64,000 bases of DNA from Channallabes apus (lineage: Eukaryota > Chordata > Actinopteri > Siluriformes > Clariidae): NCBI GenBank assembly GCA_030522415.1, contig CM060105.1, positions 11,217,706 through 11,281,705 on the forward strand. The letters are read 5' to 3'. The position numbers and the translations under genes are program-made. A model generated the notes under the pieces. It saw only the letters and a program-made list of their open reading frames with translations. It had not been told where the DNA came from and did no database searches. Below are positions 45,893 to 57,140 of the stretch, piece by piece. Each line of letters opens with the position of its first letter. Position 1 is the stretch's first letter.

Positions 45893-46150
45893 AGTAATAT
45901 ATATACTGTATATAGACATGATTATTTTCTTTTCCAAATTTCTCTTCTCTTCCCAAGTGAAAGAATAATTAATTTTGACATGTTTTGTTTATGTGCACAA
46001 GTGACAATATTTGTTGACAATATTTTGTGCAATTTACTGTAAAGTGTCGCTCATCATTTGTTGATGTACAAAGGGTAGGCATAATAAGCAAGGCTTCAGC
46101 CTACACCTTTTTTCAGTGTTGAACTGAAATAAACTATCTATCTATCTAAT

Positions 46151-47028
46151 GTATGGAACACTTACTTAACTTACTGGTTTGGTTTAAACATCGCTTATTA
46201 CCTTATTCAGCAAAATAAATTCATTATTAACGTATTGAAGTATTTTAGTTAAGGACAAAAACTGTGCTTGTGTTTAGAACTGCTGAACAGCCGAAAACAC
46301 ACACACACCCATCCCCCCGCCAAAAACACACACACACACAGAGCAATTAACACCATGTCATACTCAGGAGTGGAAGGTGAGAAACCGCAATGGAGAATAC
46401 CAAGTTTGTTGTTGCTCTTTTGGAGTTCTTAAAACCCAAAACATTTATTTATACTGAGAAAAAATTATTATGGGTCACAATCACAAACACAAATACATAT
46501 AATCAAGTGTTTAACTGGTTTCATTTGTTTCTATGATCAATAATTATTATTATTATTTTCAGCCCAACTCTTTGACTATTTAAAACAAAGTTGTGTCCCA
46601 TTTTTTGCCAATTGAAGTTGTTGGTTCAACTAAACAATTTTTAAATACCCAAACAATCCCCCAAAATTAAAACACGCAAAACATGACTTTAACAATTCAA
46701 TTTATTCTTCCAAAACTAGTCAAAGTTAAAACAGTAATTTATATAAAACAGATGAATACATGTTGTCTTTTTGCTTAAAGTTCATTAAACAACCCGGATA
46801 CACCAGCTGCTTATAAGTCTCTATCTATAGTCCTTTTACATTAAAATAAAACATTTTCAAATATCAAAACTATTACATATTTGTTATTAATAATGTTATT
46901 ACTTAACAGTTTAAGTCTTTGTTTCCCCCAAAGTACTGTATCAGACATTTTGCAGTTCTATGTTCAGAATATGCAGTAGACCTGATCAAACATCATTCTA
47001 AAGCTGTCGGACTGTGACGTCATCCCTC
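46151..47028 (+). other. AT-rich gene-free stretch inside TIR element
   Basis: No coding region recognised. ATT and CA runs are present. Confidence 0.4.
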
Positions 47029-47127
47029 CTACAGCTCCGTCAACAGCTTGTTCAGGCTCCTCCAGTCCTGTAGCTCCAAAAGTCCAGCCGTCAGCCGTCT
47101 GACCCCCCAATCCTCCACAGCGGAGCT
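47029..47127 (-). pseudogene. Candidate last coding exon, minus strand, unknown gene
   Basis: Acceptor TCTTTAAGCAG (AG at 47129-47128). One frame reads SSAVEDWGVRRLTAGLLELQ, then DWRSLNKLLTEL and a TAG stop. The composition is more GC-rich than its surroundings and the peptide looks like a real protein end, but I do not recognise the family. Together with the promoter-like region at 48287-48400 on the same strand it suggests a fragment of a host gene within the TIR element. Inference. Confidence 0.35.
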
Positions 47128-47287
47128 CTGCTTAAAGACAACAGGAGAATTTAGTCAAGACAAAGATAAATAAACTTTACAGAACATATAGTTCTAATAA
47201 AAATAAAATATATTAATAAACCTATTTACCACAGAGTGTGTAAAGTACTGTTTTGGGGATTCTGTAATGTAAATAATCTGCCTGTGC

Positions 47288-47522
47288 TAATGTTAACCAG
47301 TGAACAGTGTTAGTGTTAACCAGTGAACAGTGTTAGTGTTAACCAGTGAACAGTGTTAGTGTTAACCAGTGAACAGTGTTAGTGTTAACCAGTGAACAGT
47401 GTTAGTGTTAACCAGTGAACAGTGTTAACCAGTGAACAGTGTTAACCAGTGAACAGTGTTAGTGTTAACCAGTGAACAGTGTTAGTGTTAACCAGTGAAC
47501 AGTGTTAGTGTTAACCAGTGAC
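47288..47522 (+). repeat. 23-bp minisatellite
   Basis: About ten units of GTTAACCAGTGAACAGTGTTAGT, with a few 17-bp units that lack the last six bases. It lies between the two parts of the minus-strand gene-like fragment. Confidence 0.92.
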
Positions 47523-47654
47523 TGTCTGTATTATCGTCTGCATTAAATTAACCGGGAATTTACTTAATGCGCTTCTCATACAAATAAGTTAAGCGATATA
47601 ACACTCGTATATGAGCATTAGTTCATCCCTGAAGCCAAACTATAACTTACTGAA

Positions 47655-47657
47655 GCC

Positions 47658-47695
<38 letters not shown>

Positions 47696-47720
47696 CCCCC
47701 CTCCTCCTCCTCCTCCTCCT
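47655..47720 (+). repeat. CA and CCT microsatellites
   Basis: (CA)n at about 47660-47692 followed by CTCCTCCTCC at about 47700-47720. Confidence 0.9.
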
Positions 47721-48286
47721 AACTGATAAACACTTCAGTGTTGTTATTCAGCTCGTTAACTAAGCGCTCGCGCTACCGCGGAAAGTCCCGGACAAAGTGT
47801 ATAAAATATAAACCGGGTTATGAGCGTTACTAGCTCCTGTACAGCTCCCCTCAGTCTGTGTCCCTCATCAACTGCATCACATTATATTACAGTCACAGAA
47901 ATAACCTGCAGATTAACTCTTAACCAGAGAATAAATAAGCGCTGAATTTATCCAGACAACACGCGGTGAGATTCTCTCAGTATTTACAGAGAACACAAAC
48001 ACTCTTCATCGGGTAGAGCAGCTCTTGTAATAGGGACATTAATAGTATTGTCGAAGCTTGAGCATGTTTTTGAGTTAAAGTGGAGTGACATTGTGAGTGT
48101 GTGACACTGACAGTAAGCTGTAATATTAACTCCAGACTTGGTAAACAGAACATTAAGTTCTCTAAAGTCACATCTGACCGCTGCTGGTGCTGCCAGTGAT
48201 ATTTAAAACGGCCAATAAAAAAACTAAACTGGGAAATAAACTGTAAACTACCCCAAACACATTTTATAAAATAAAACATCACTTAC

Positions 48287-48400
48287 CACGAATAGTCCGT
48301 TAAACCGCCATCTTCATCTCTGTACTTTGGCAGCGTCAGTTCGGCGGGGGTGGAGGCGGGTTGTTAAAATCACGTGATTGCAACTCAGCGCAGCTGGCTT
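48287..48400 (-). promoter_or_regulatory. Promoter-like region and first exon with donor, minus strand
   Basis: On the minus strand: an E-box in AATCACGTGATT, then GCCAAAGTACAGAG, then a YY1-type AAGATGGCGG (48314-48305) and a consensus donor CGTG|GTAAGT (GT at 48286-48285). YY1 ATGGCGG sites at the start of exon 1 are usual for TATA-less housekeeping promoters. The only short frame (MKMAV) stops at once, so exon 1 would be non-coding. Likely captured from a host gene; inference. Confidence 0.4.
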
Positions 48401-49127
48401 GTTTTAACGTGTTCTTGAGAACGAAGCGCCATCTAGTGGTGGCACCAGGTAAATGAATAAATTGGGCTTGAATGGGCGTGTTTACTGTGAAATCTTGACA
48501 CGCCTTTCAGCCAGAAAAGGGAGGGGGGATTACGGCGTGCAAAGGCCATTCACACGCCATTCACACTTCAGCCACACTGTCGCGGCTATTTGGCGTGGCT
48601 CCCACTGTAAGTGATGCTTATGAATATTTCTTTGGTGTAAATGTATATAATCCCTTTTGTTTAGCGTGTATTTACAAATGCCTGATAAGATGTAATTGTT
48701 TAGAATGTGTTCAATATGTGTGTAATGTCCAATGGATGGTGTTTGAAATCCACTATATGGTCTGTTGTCCATCAACAGATATTTGCCCAGCCTATTGCCC
48801 ATCAAAAATACAGAGGAGCACAAAAATGTATACACACTTTCACAATTGTTATCTATGGCCTTTTTTAAAACTCAAATTGAATTATGGCAGCAGTGTGTAG
48901 TATTATCTATCACCATCATTGATGCTGTCATGTGACCTACAGAAGAGAGGTGTATATTTTTCATGTTGAAGTGTGGATACATTTTTTGGTCATCTCTGTA
49001 TATATTGTGCATCCATATTAATTGCACATCCATTTACTCTGAACAGTATAGGCTAACATTTTTTTATTTATTTGTTTTTAGGAATGTGTCTGCATCACCC
49101 TTGCCTTCACCAGCCCCATCAGGACAC

Positions 49128-49430
49128 ACAAGCTCCGTTCAGATGGACCTCTTGTATTTGTGAAGTGGATGGACACACAAGAAATATCTACATGTTGTAC
49201 CATCCATTCTGCTTATACAGTAGACGTGGTGAAGATGAGGGTGAAATTACAAGGTACATGGACTACAAAGACATTTCCATGTCCTGTGACTGCGTACAAC
49301 CAGCACATGGGGAGTTGATCACTCTGATCAGCTATTACAATACTATACTACACAGCACAAAACAATGAAGTCGTACAGAAATATTTCTCTACACTGCTTG
49401 GACATTGCTCCCACCAATGCTTACCCTGCA
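49128..49430 (+). pseudogene. piggyBac transposase C-terminal part, X copy A
   Basis: Reads LVFVKWMDTQEISTCCTIHS, then TAYNQHMG, then after a one-base frame change VDHSDQLLQYYTTQHKTMK and the LDIAPTNAY block. The YNxHMGGVDxxDQ motif with its Asp is the hallmark of piggyBac transposases near the last catalytic residue. Copy B (54814-55115) has the same frame change, so it predates the duplication. The DDE core upstream is absent. Confidence 0.85.
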
Positions 49431-49684
49431 TGTATGTTTTGTACAGTTTTTTTTTTTTTTTTCATCTTGCACTGTTTTACTCTGAATGTCCATCTTTTTT
49501 CAGTTTTTATTTTGTACTGTTCCTGTTGCAGTTTTACCCTGCATGTATCTTTATCATTAATCCTGCATTTATACATAAAATCCTATTAACTATTGGGAAG
49601 CTAAACATAAGAATCAATATGAAACATGAAAAGTTTCTAAAAGTTGCCAATAAATTAATATTGTGATGTGAAATTATTTTTCAG

Positions 49685-49823
49685 ATTGAAGTTATAAAGG
49701 GCTCTGGGGTGTTTTGCCAGGCAGAAGCATGGAGAGCAGCCCGCCTTGCCACCTCTGCTACTGCCATGGTACGGAATCTGCTGCTGGGCATCTTCGACTT
49801 GGAGACTTGACCAAATTAAAAAG
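49685..49823 (+). pseudogene. BEN-like exon, X copy A
   Basis: Acceptor TTTTTCAG and donor AAG|GTAGCC delimit 139 bp that read SGVFCQAEAWRAARLATSAT, then MVRNLLLGIFDLET and a stop. The RNLLLGIFDxETL run is the centre of a BEN domain, a DNA/protein-binding fold. The identical stop is found in copy B (55386-55524), so the family copy was already broken. Confidence 0.5.
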
Positions 49824-50083
49824 GTAGCCATTATTGGTGAGTAAATGCATAATGCGTTGAGAAGGGAAAAAAACATTTAAGACTTTATAAGTTCACCACT
49901 TTAACCATAGCCTACTTGTATCAATGTTTATTAGCCATCAATGGAGATGTTACTGTATCTGCTTGGTACTTATACTAATTCATCGCTTGCTCACTTCTTA
50001 ATCCTACCTTTCCTCTTCTAAAGCCACATTTCTGGGGTATTGCGCTGTAGGGTGTGTAGTCCTCTATTTTGTAGAACATATAG

Positions 50084-50731
50084 TGTAGATGCGGTCATAT
50101 TATTTCACAGGTTTTGACTCGTAGCTTTGGTTTAAAGTTTCACTCACACGACAGAAGTCCGATCTCTTTGTCTCTTGTAGTTTATTTTGTCAGCATCAAA
50201 GAATCAACACTTCATACAGTCGTCTTGAGTAAATCCACTGTGGTTACAGACACCAGTTGCTGCATCTTGCAAATCTCTGACTTTTACAACAACCTGTTTG
50301 CTGCATCTCACAAATCACAATCTTAGCTTACGAATATAACAACACTCTTGCTGTATATATCCACTTACGGGAGCTTACGGTTACAACAACCTAGTTGCTG
50401 TATTTCACATTCTTAGCTTACCGGGCTTACGTTAGCTGACGAGCTTACGGTCAAAAGCTTGTGTTTCCTTGGCCTTCCGCATCTAGACTGAACTCTCTTT
50501 CATATGACAGTCACACAAATGCATGTAATAGTAGAATGACATCACAGACCAACCTACGATTATCAACTTATGATGCATAACTAAGAAATTTAAAGCTTAT
50601 GGCTTATGTAACAAACTTAATGCTTAATGCTTTACTAATGAATAGAACAAGGTAGAATAAATGAAATAACAGCAAATAAAATAAAATGAACACAACAACA
50701 AATTCATAACAAGTGCGATATGGCACTTACA
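50084..50731 (+). mobile_element. Solo LTR in X copy A
   Basis: 648 bp, begins TGTAGATGCGG and ends GGCACTTACA, flanked by TATAG (50079-50083 and 50732-50736). Copy B has one TATAG at the same point (55804-55808) and no insert. No internal retroviral-type genes are present, so it formed by recombination between two LTRs. It is not related by eye to the LTRs of Gypsy-1 or Gypsy-2. Confidence 0.87.
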
Positions 50732-50852
50732 TATAGTGTTGCAAATAACCTCGTGGCACTAATTGTTGTCGTCTGAAGTTTTTAATAAATAATCATTTAT
50801 TATTATTATTATTATTATTATTATACTGTCTTATTATTTTTGTCTTCTCTAG

Positions 50853-50943
50853 ATGCTACATTGAAGAAGTGGCCGGCAGCCACCCGAAGGCAGATGCGCA
50901 CATCTATCAATTCAAAGCTCACGGAGCTGGGAAGATCCACAAA
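50853..50943 (+). pseudogene. Second BEN-like exon, X copy A only
   Basis: After an acceptor TCTTCTCTAG: DATLKKWPAATRRQMRTSIN, then SKLTELGRSTK. This looks like the C-terminal helix region of a BEN domain. The matching stretch is missing in copy B, which breaks off at about 55868. Confidence 0.42.
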
Positions 50944-51475
50944 ATATTTTTTTTTCTTCCTGTTCAGTTTTTTGTCATGTTTTTGTTCTTTTCCTAGTTG
51001 ATTTGTTCTTAAGAAAATTTAAATATTTAATTTTTACATTTATGTTGTCTAGCAGCTATGGATTTTAAAAATTTTAATAATCTAGGTAAACATATACAGT
51101 GGTGTGAAAAACTATTTGCCCCCTTCCTGATTTCTTATTCTTTTGCATGTTTGTCACACTTAAATGTTTCTGCTCATCAAAAACCGTTAACTATTAGTCA
51201 AAGATCACATAATTGAACACAAAATGCAGTTTTTAAATGAAGGTTTACATTATTAAGGGAGAAAAAAAACTTCAAATCTACATGGCCCTGTGTGAAAAAG
51301 TGATTGCCCCCCTTGTTAAAAAATAACTTAACTGTGGTTTATGACACCTGAGTTCAATTTCTGTAGTCACCCCCAGGCCTGATTACTGCCACACCTGTTT
51401 CAATCAAGAAATCACTTAAATAGGAGCTACCTGACACAGAGAAGTAGACCAAAAGCACCTCAAAAGCTAGACATC

Positions 51476-52147
51476 ATGCCAAGATCCAAAGAAATTCAGG
51501 AACAAATGAGAACAAAAGTAATTGAGATCTATCAGTCTGGTAAAGGCTATAAAGCCATTTCTAAAGCTTTGGGACTCCAGCGAACCACAGTGAGAGCCAT
51601 TATCCACAAATGGCAAAAACATGGAACAGTGGTGAACCTTCCCAGGAGTGGCCGGCCGACCAAAATTACCCCAAGAGCGCAGAGACAACTCATCCGAGAG
51701 GCCACAAAAGACCCCAGGACAACATCTAAAGAACTGCAGGCCTCACTTGCCTCAATTAAGGTCAGTGTTCACGACTCCACCATAAGAAAGAGACTGGGCA
51801 AAAACGGCCTACATGGCAGATTTCCAAGGCACAAATCTCTTTTAAGCAAAAAGAACATTAAGGCTCTTCTCACTTTTGAAAAAAACATCTCAATGATTGC
51901 CAAGACTTTTGGGAAAATACCTTGTGGACCGACAAGACAAAAGTTGAACTTTTTGGAAGGTGCGTGTCCCATTACATCTGGTGTAAAAGTAACACAGCAT
52001 TTCAGAAAAAGAACATCATACCAACAGTAAAATATGGTGGTGGTAGTGTGATGGTCTGGGGTTGTTTTGCTGCTTCAGGACCTGGAAGACTTGCTGTGAT
52101 AGATGGAACCATGAATTCTACTGTCTACCAAAAAATCCTGAAGGAGA
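51476..52147 (+). pseudogene. Tc1-A transposase, N-terminal part
   Basis: Starts MPRSKEIQEQMRTKVIEIYQ; a paired-like helix-turn-helix domain follows (GYKAISKALGLQRTTVRAII) and a GRPTKI AT-hook-like linker. A frameshift near 51910-51930 moves the catalytic WTDKTKVELF segment (first Asp) to another frame, continuing KYGGGSVMVWGCFAASGPGR to the insertion point after ILKE. Dead copy. Confidence 0.88.
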
Positions 52148-52462
52148 CCCAGATAGCAAGGTGACATTGATTCAATGTTGAAATTTCATCAGAATCATCA
52201 TTTTGGTTGAGGTTGATTTTTCAATGCTAAATAATGTTGAATCAATGTTGATAATTCAATGCTTTTCTGTGTTGAAAAGACAAACATTGAATCAATGTTG
52301 ATTTTTGGTTGTGGAACCCATCCTCATTCAACAATGTAAGGAAAATTAAATTAACTAAGTGCATTTCTATAAAAATGTGTATGCATGTGTGTATGTGTTT
52401 AAAACAGGTTAAAAAATTGACTACAAGAGATTTGCCATGGTGCTTAAAAAAATAAATAATAA

Positions 52463-52467
<5 letters not shown>

Positions 52468-52541
<74 letters not shown>
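52468..52541 (+). repeat. TA microsatellite
   Basis: About 36 uninterrupted TA units, ending CATATATAG. The Ile-Tyr frame over it is an artefact. Confidence 0.95.
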
Positions 52542-52546
<5 letters not shown>

Positions 52547-52970
52547 TAGTTATTGAGGAAAAAAAATAATTTGACGGTAAGTTTTGTGTATTTACCTTGC
52601 TGTCTAGTTTACTCACTTGAGAGCTTAATTCCTGTTTGCCGTTCAAAAGTACTCAATTTTCGGCTCGCATTTAACATCGGAGGGTGTTTTTACACTGTCG
52701 CCACGTCATTATAATACAGTCTACAGGCATGAGAATTCAATATGTTGTAGTCTGGAAGTTCCTGCCACTCACGGTGAAAGAATTTTGGCGATGCGACCTA
52801 CGGTATTCTGTTGGGAAGCATTTGTTTGAGACCTTAGTTCCTGTTTCCCGTTGTCTGTGTCTGACCCAGAGCAGTGTGCATGCTCCACATGGAAAGAACC
52901 TATATGAGGATATATGTGCATATATGAAACCTATATGCAGTATATATGCGCATATAACCGCACCTATATG

Positions 52971-53152
52971 GGGCCAGGGGTAGCTCAGTGGTTAAGGCAT
53001 TGGACTAAGGTTCAAACCCCACAACCACCAAGTTGCCACTGTTGGGCCCTTGAGCAAGGCCCTTAACCCTCAACTGCTCAGATGTATAATGAGATAAAAA
53101 TGTAAGTCGCTCTGGAGAAGAGCGTCTGCCAAATGCCTAAATGTAAATGTAA
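52971..53152 (+). mobile_element. tRNA-derived SINE in X copy B
   Basis: Same family as 21515-21711, with the head TAGCTCAGTGGTTAAGGCAT and the tail TCGCTCTGGAGAAGAGCG. Flanked by ATATG (52966-52970 and 53153-53157). Part of the head between A- and B-box is shortened. Confidence 0.85.
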
Positions 53153-53903
53153 ATATGAGGATATATGCGCATATATGAAACCTATATGCAGTATATATGC
53201 ACATATATGATAATATATATGCTGCATATATGCGTATATATGCTGCATATATGCGTATATATGCCACATGTAGGCAACATTGAGGTGCATATATGTGCAT
53301 ATACAGGCCATATAGGTCTCCTGTATTGCTTCTTTATATCCACATATAAGCCCTACTGTATATGTACATACAAGATATGTCTCCTATGGCAGGATCTGGT
53401 CATTTTAGCTCATATCTCACTTTGGCAACTGTCATACATGATGCCTAGCTCATATTTTCTATTATCAAGACAATAACTAAGAACTAACAAAAAAAATGCA
53501 AAAAACTAATCCTAATTGGCCACATACTGTATATGAGGATATATGCACATATATGAAACCTCAGTCTCCGTGAAAATCTTTTTGAAACACGTCACTAAAA
53601 TTAACTGAAATGAGAAATATATCTATATAAAGCTTAAAATGTCTACTTTTAAATGATGCAAGTCACATTGAAAACAAATATTCTCAGTTTAGGTAATCCG
53701 TATGAAACCAAGGAGAGGCACAGAATTTCTGTCACACTTATATGCTATTAATCAGAGGCAGGACACGCCCATGCGCCAATCACACTGAAATCAGTCAGGG
53801 TAATTTACATACTAGACCACGCCCCCGGACACCGGCATGAAAAACGCAGAGAGACAGGATTAAAAATACTCCGATTCAGTGAGTTTTCAGCACGTTTTGG
53901 AAG

Positions 53904-54036
53904 ATGGCACGCGCTTACACATCCGAGGAAACTCTTCAGAATGTTCTGGAAAGTTTACATTTACCTCAGAAGAAGACTGTGACTCCGACGACGAACGGGA
54001 GCATTTTGAACAGAGAATAGACCCATGCTACACTGG
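53904..54036 (+). pseudogene. X copy B first exon
   Basis: MARAYTSEETLQNVLES, then a frame change into the acidic segment (EEDCDSDDEREHFEQRIDP), ending at TGG|GTAAGT. Parallel to 40296-40439. Confidence 0.55.
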
Positions 54037-54813
54037 GTAAGTTATTAAGTCTTATATAACTCTTATTCTGATAATATTAAACTAATATTAGTAAATATTT
54101 TCCTCACTACAGCTAGCTCTTGTCAGCTTGTGTGACACATTGGCTTTCAATGCCATTTATATAGTTTAGGTAAATCATGCTAGCATGCTGCCTCATGTAG
54201 CACAAACATGATATTTCCCGGTGGCTAAGCTAATGCCTTATGGAGTTTACAGATGTTTATATTCACCTTGTTTTGGATAGCTTTAGATTATGGTTGCTAA
54301 TGTGTATTTGGCTCCATTTTGGTTAGCTTATAACACTGCTATCGGTAATGTTATTTAGCACAAACAAGCAAGTTGCAGGTGGCTAAAATACAGCCTTATG
54401 TAGCTAAGTGATGCTTATGAATATTTCTTTGGTGTAAATGTATATAATCCCTTTTGTTTAGCGTGTATTTACAAATGCCTGATAAGATGTAATTGTTTAG
54501 AATGTGTTCAATATGTGTGTAATGTCCAGTGGATGGTGTTTTTTAAAACTCAAATTGAATTATGTCAGCAGTGTGTAGTATTATCTATCACCATCATTGA
54601 TGCTGTCATGTGACCTACAGAAGAGAGGTGTATATTTTTCATGTTGAAGTGTGGATACATTTTTGGTCATCTCTGTACTGTATATATTGTGCATCCATAT
54701 TAATTGCACATCCATTTACTCTGAACAGTATAGGTTAACATTTTTTTATTTATTTGTTTTTAGGAATGTGTCTGCATCACCCTTGCCTTCACCAGCCCCT
54801 CACATCAGGACAC

Positions 54814-55115
54814 GCAAGCTCCGTTCAGATGGACCTCTTGTATTTGTGAAGTGGATGGACACACGAGAAGTATCTACCTGTTCTACCATCCATTCTGCTT
54901 TACAGTAGATGTGGTGAAGATGAGGGTGAAATTACAAGGTACATGGACTACAAAGACATTTCCATGTCCTGTGACTGCGTACAACCAGCACATGGGGAGT
55001 TGATCACTCTGATCAGCTATTACAATACTATACTACACAGCACAAAACAATGAAGCCGTACAGAAATATTTCTCTACACTGCTTGGACATTGCTCCCACC
55101 AATGCTTACCCTGCA
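54814..55115 (+). pseudogene. piggyBac transposase C-terminal part, X copy B
   Basis: LVFVKWMDTREVSTCSTIHS and TAYNQHMG, with the same frame change as copy A before VDHSDQLLQYYTTQ. Slightly closer to the usual family sequence than copy A. Confidence 0.83.
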
Positions 55116-55385
55116 TGTATGTTTTGTACAGTTTTTTTTTTTTTTATCTTGCACTGTTTTACTCTGAATGTCCGTCTTTTTTCAGTTTTTATTTTGTACT
55201 GTTCCTGTTGCAGTTTTACCCTGCATGTAAACAAATGTCCAGAATGTCCAGATTATCATTAATCTGCATTTATACATAAAATCCTATTAACTATTGGGAA
55301 GCTAAACATAAGAATCCGTATGAAACATGAAAAGTTTCTAAAAGTTGCCAATAAATTAATATTGTGATGTGAAATAATTTTTCAG

Positions 55386-55524
55386 ATTGAAGTTATAAAG
55401 GGCTCTGGGGTGTTTTGCCAGGCAGAAGCGTGGAGAGCAGCCCGCCTTGCCACCTCTGCTACTGCCATGGTACGGAATCTGCTGCTGGGCACCTTCGACT
55501 TGGAGACTTGACCAAATTAAAAAG
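55386..55524 (+). pseudogene. BEN-like exon, X copy B
   Basis: 139 bp between TTTTTCAG and AAG|GTAGCC, same stop after FDLET as copy A (49685-49823). Confidence 0.5.
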
Positions 55525-55868
55525 GTAGCCATTATTGGTGAGTAAATGCATAATGCGTTGAGAAGGGAAAACAAAATATTTAAGACTTTATAAGTTCACA
55601 ACTTTAACCATAACCTACTTGTATCAATGTTTATTAGCCATCAATGGAGACTGCATAAGGTAGGGCACCCATTATTGTTACTGTATCTGCTTGGGACCTA
55701 TAATACTAATTCATCACTTGCTCACTTCTTAATCCTACCTTTCCTCTTCTAAAGCCACATTATATTGCGCTGTAAGGTGTGTAGTCCTCTATTTTGTAGA
55801 ACATATAGTGTTGCAAATAACCTCGTGGCACTAATTGTTGTTGTCTGAAGTTTTAATAAATAATCATA

Positions 55869-57138
55869 ATGCTGTCAAAAATAATGTCATAAATAGATTT
55901 TCTTTATCAATTAACTTCTATTAATTAAATAAAATTTTTAATGTAAATTTTTAAAGTTTAATGGAATGGCTGTGTGAAAGATGCTGAAGCTGACGTGCCA
56001 CTGGTCTTTTATATTAATGTTGTTCGGAAGCCTGTGTAATGATGTAGTTTCGACATCTATCGACTGAACAGCGTTTTTTCGACTTGTTTTCATGTTATTG
56101 TTGTTCAGCAATGGCATGGACGTGATGTTTTGGCAAAAGAAGGGTGGGATGGTGGTTGATGGTGACTGAAAGCGGTGACTGAGTAGATTGGACATCACAG
56201 CAGCTCGTGAAAAGGCAGAGCTACTTTATGCAAGCTGTGTGCATTCTACTGTGGATTGACTGTTTTGAAACTTATATGGTAGTTACATAGCCCCTAGACC
56301 TCAGTTACCATGAAAAAAGCCATGAAATTTCAGTTTTGACCATATGGGATCTTAAACAAGGACGTCATCTTTTTTTAATTATTGTTTGTTCGGGGAGGAA
56401 TTATAGACCACAATGTCAGCATGATCTTGGGTTTGTTTCCTTATCACTTCTTGTGTGCGTTTGGCTGTAGCTTGCACACCAGACAGAGTTGTTGGTGATT
56501 CTTCCTATTGTAAAGTCATGCAGTGTGTAATCTCCTGTCGCCATTTCATTGTGCAGTGTGAACACAGCAGCAACTAAATGCTACCACAGATAGTACAGTG
56601 TGAAAACAATGGTGACTTTGAAAATCATGCAGTGTGAGTTTGAGGAGAAGGTAAAAAGCAATGCAAAACAAATAATGTACAGTTTATGTTGTCATTACTT
56701 TGCTCTCAAACTAAATGCAATGTAATAATAGGCGTTATTTAATAATAACATTAACAGTGCAGCATGCATCTAACTCTGGGTAAAAAGCTTATAATAAAAT
56801 CACCAAAATAAGTCTTCTCGTTAAGAATAAATATGCAAACAGTACGGTATCTGAGCGTACGGATTGGAAATTTGTGCATACAGTTTGTTAATCCGTGGCC
56901 ACGATTTGTTAAACTGAGGGAACAGTTTAAGTATTTGTGAGTGTGGGGGACAAATTGCAAAACCGTCGCCACGGATTGATTTTTTTTTTAAATTTATTTA
57001 TTTTTTTGGTCCTACAGGTTTTTTTATTTTATTTTTTTTTGCACATAAAAGACTACATTGTTACATTAAGTATATTTGTTTTCATAGCATTGAATATGTA
57101 CATTGTAGGACAACATTTGCAGATTGTGAAATAACACA
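55869..57138 (+). other. Gene-free stretch after X copy B
   Basis: No coding region recognised. AT-rich with a T-tract near 56969-57035. It belongs either to the CCCAGATAGCA element or to further unrecognised insertions. Confidence 0.4.
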
Positions 57139-57140
57139 TA

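Larger units (their letters stand above)
43325..46150 (+). mobile_element. Non-LTR retrotransposon (Jockey-superfamily, possibly Daphne-like), 5' truncated
   Basis: Carries most of an APE endonuclease, a full RT and the C-terminal region, then a 3' UTR of about 250 bp ending GAACTGAAATAAACTATC and a TATC tandem tail at 46134-46149. Only one frameshift (about 44085-44100) and one stop (45137) separate it from a continuous frame, so it is fairly young. The clade is judged from RT style only (IPIFKGGDHYSFSNYRPIAL) and is tentative. It sits within the TA-flanked element. Confidence 0.82.
40825..48607 (+). mobile_element. 7.8-kb TIR element with TA target duplication, unknown family
   Basis: Left end CAGTGGGAGCCACG, right end CGTGGCTCCCACTG. 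The inverted repeats match at 24 of 26 positions (to GCCGC) and then diverge. TA on both sides (40823-40824, 48608-48609). Copy B of X has a single TA at 54405-54406 with no insert, which confirms the boundaries. Contents: a tRNA-Ile-like pseudogene, an internal duplication, a later LINE insertion (43325-46150), a 23-bp minisatellite and a minus-strand promoter/exon fragment. No transposase was seen, so it is non-autonomous or decayed. The superfamily is not assigned; TA is compatible with Tc1-like and several other groups. Confidence 0.82.
52887..55868 (+). mobile_element. Element X, copy B
   Basis: Runs parallel with copy A from CCACATGGAAAGAACC to TAATAAATAATCAT, where similarity stops. 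It lacks the L1, the TIR element and the solo LTR of copy A and has a SINE of its own. The palindromic left end is duplicated (52900-52957 and again 53154-53240). Present are the first exon (53904-54036), the piggyBac C-terminus (54814-55115) and the BEN-like exon (55386-55524), all disabled. Confidence 0.8.
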
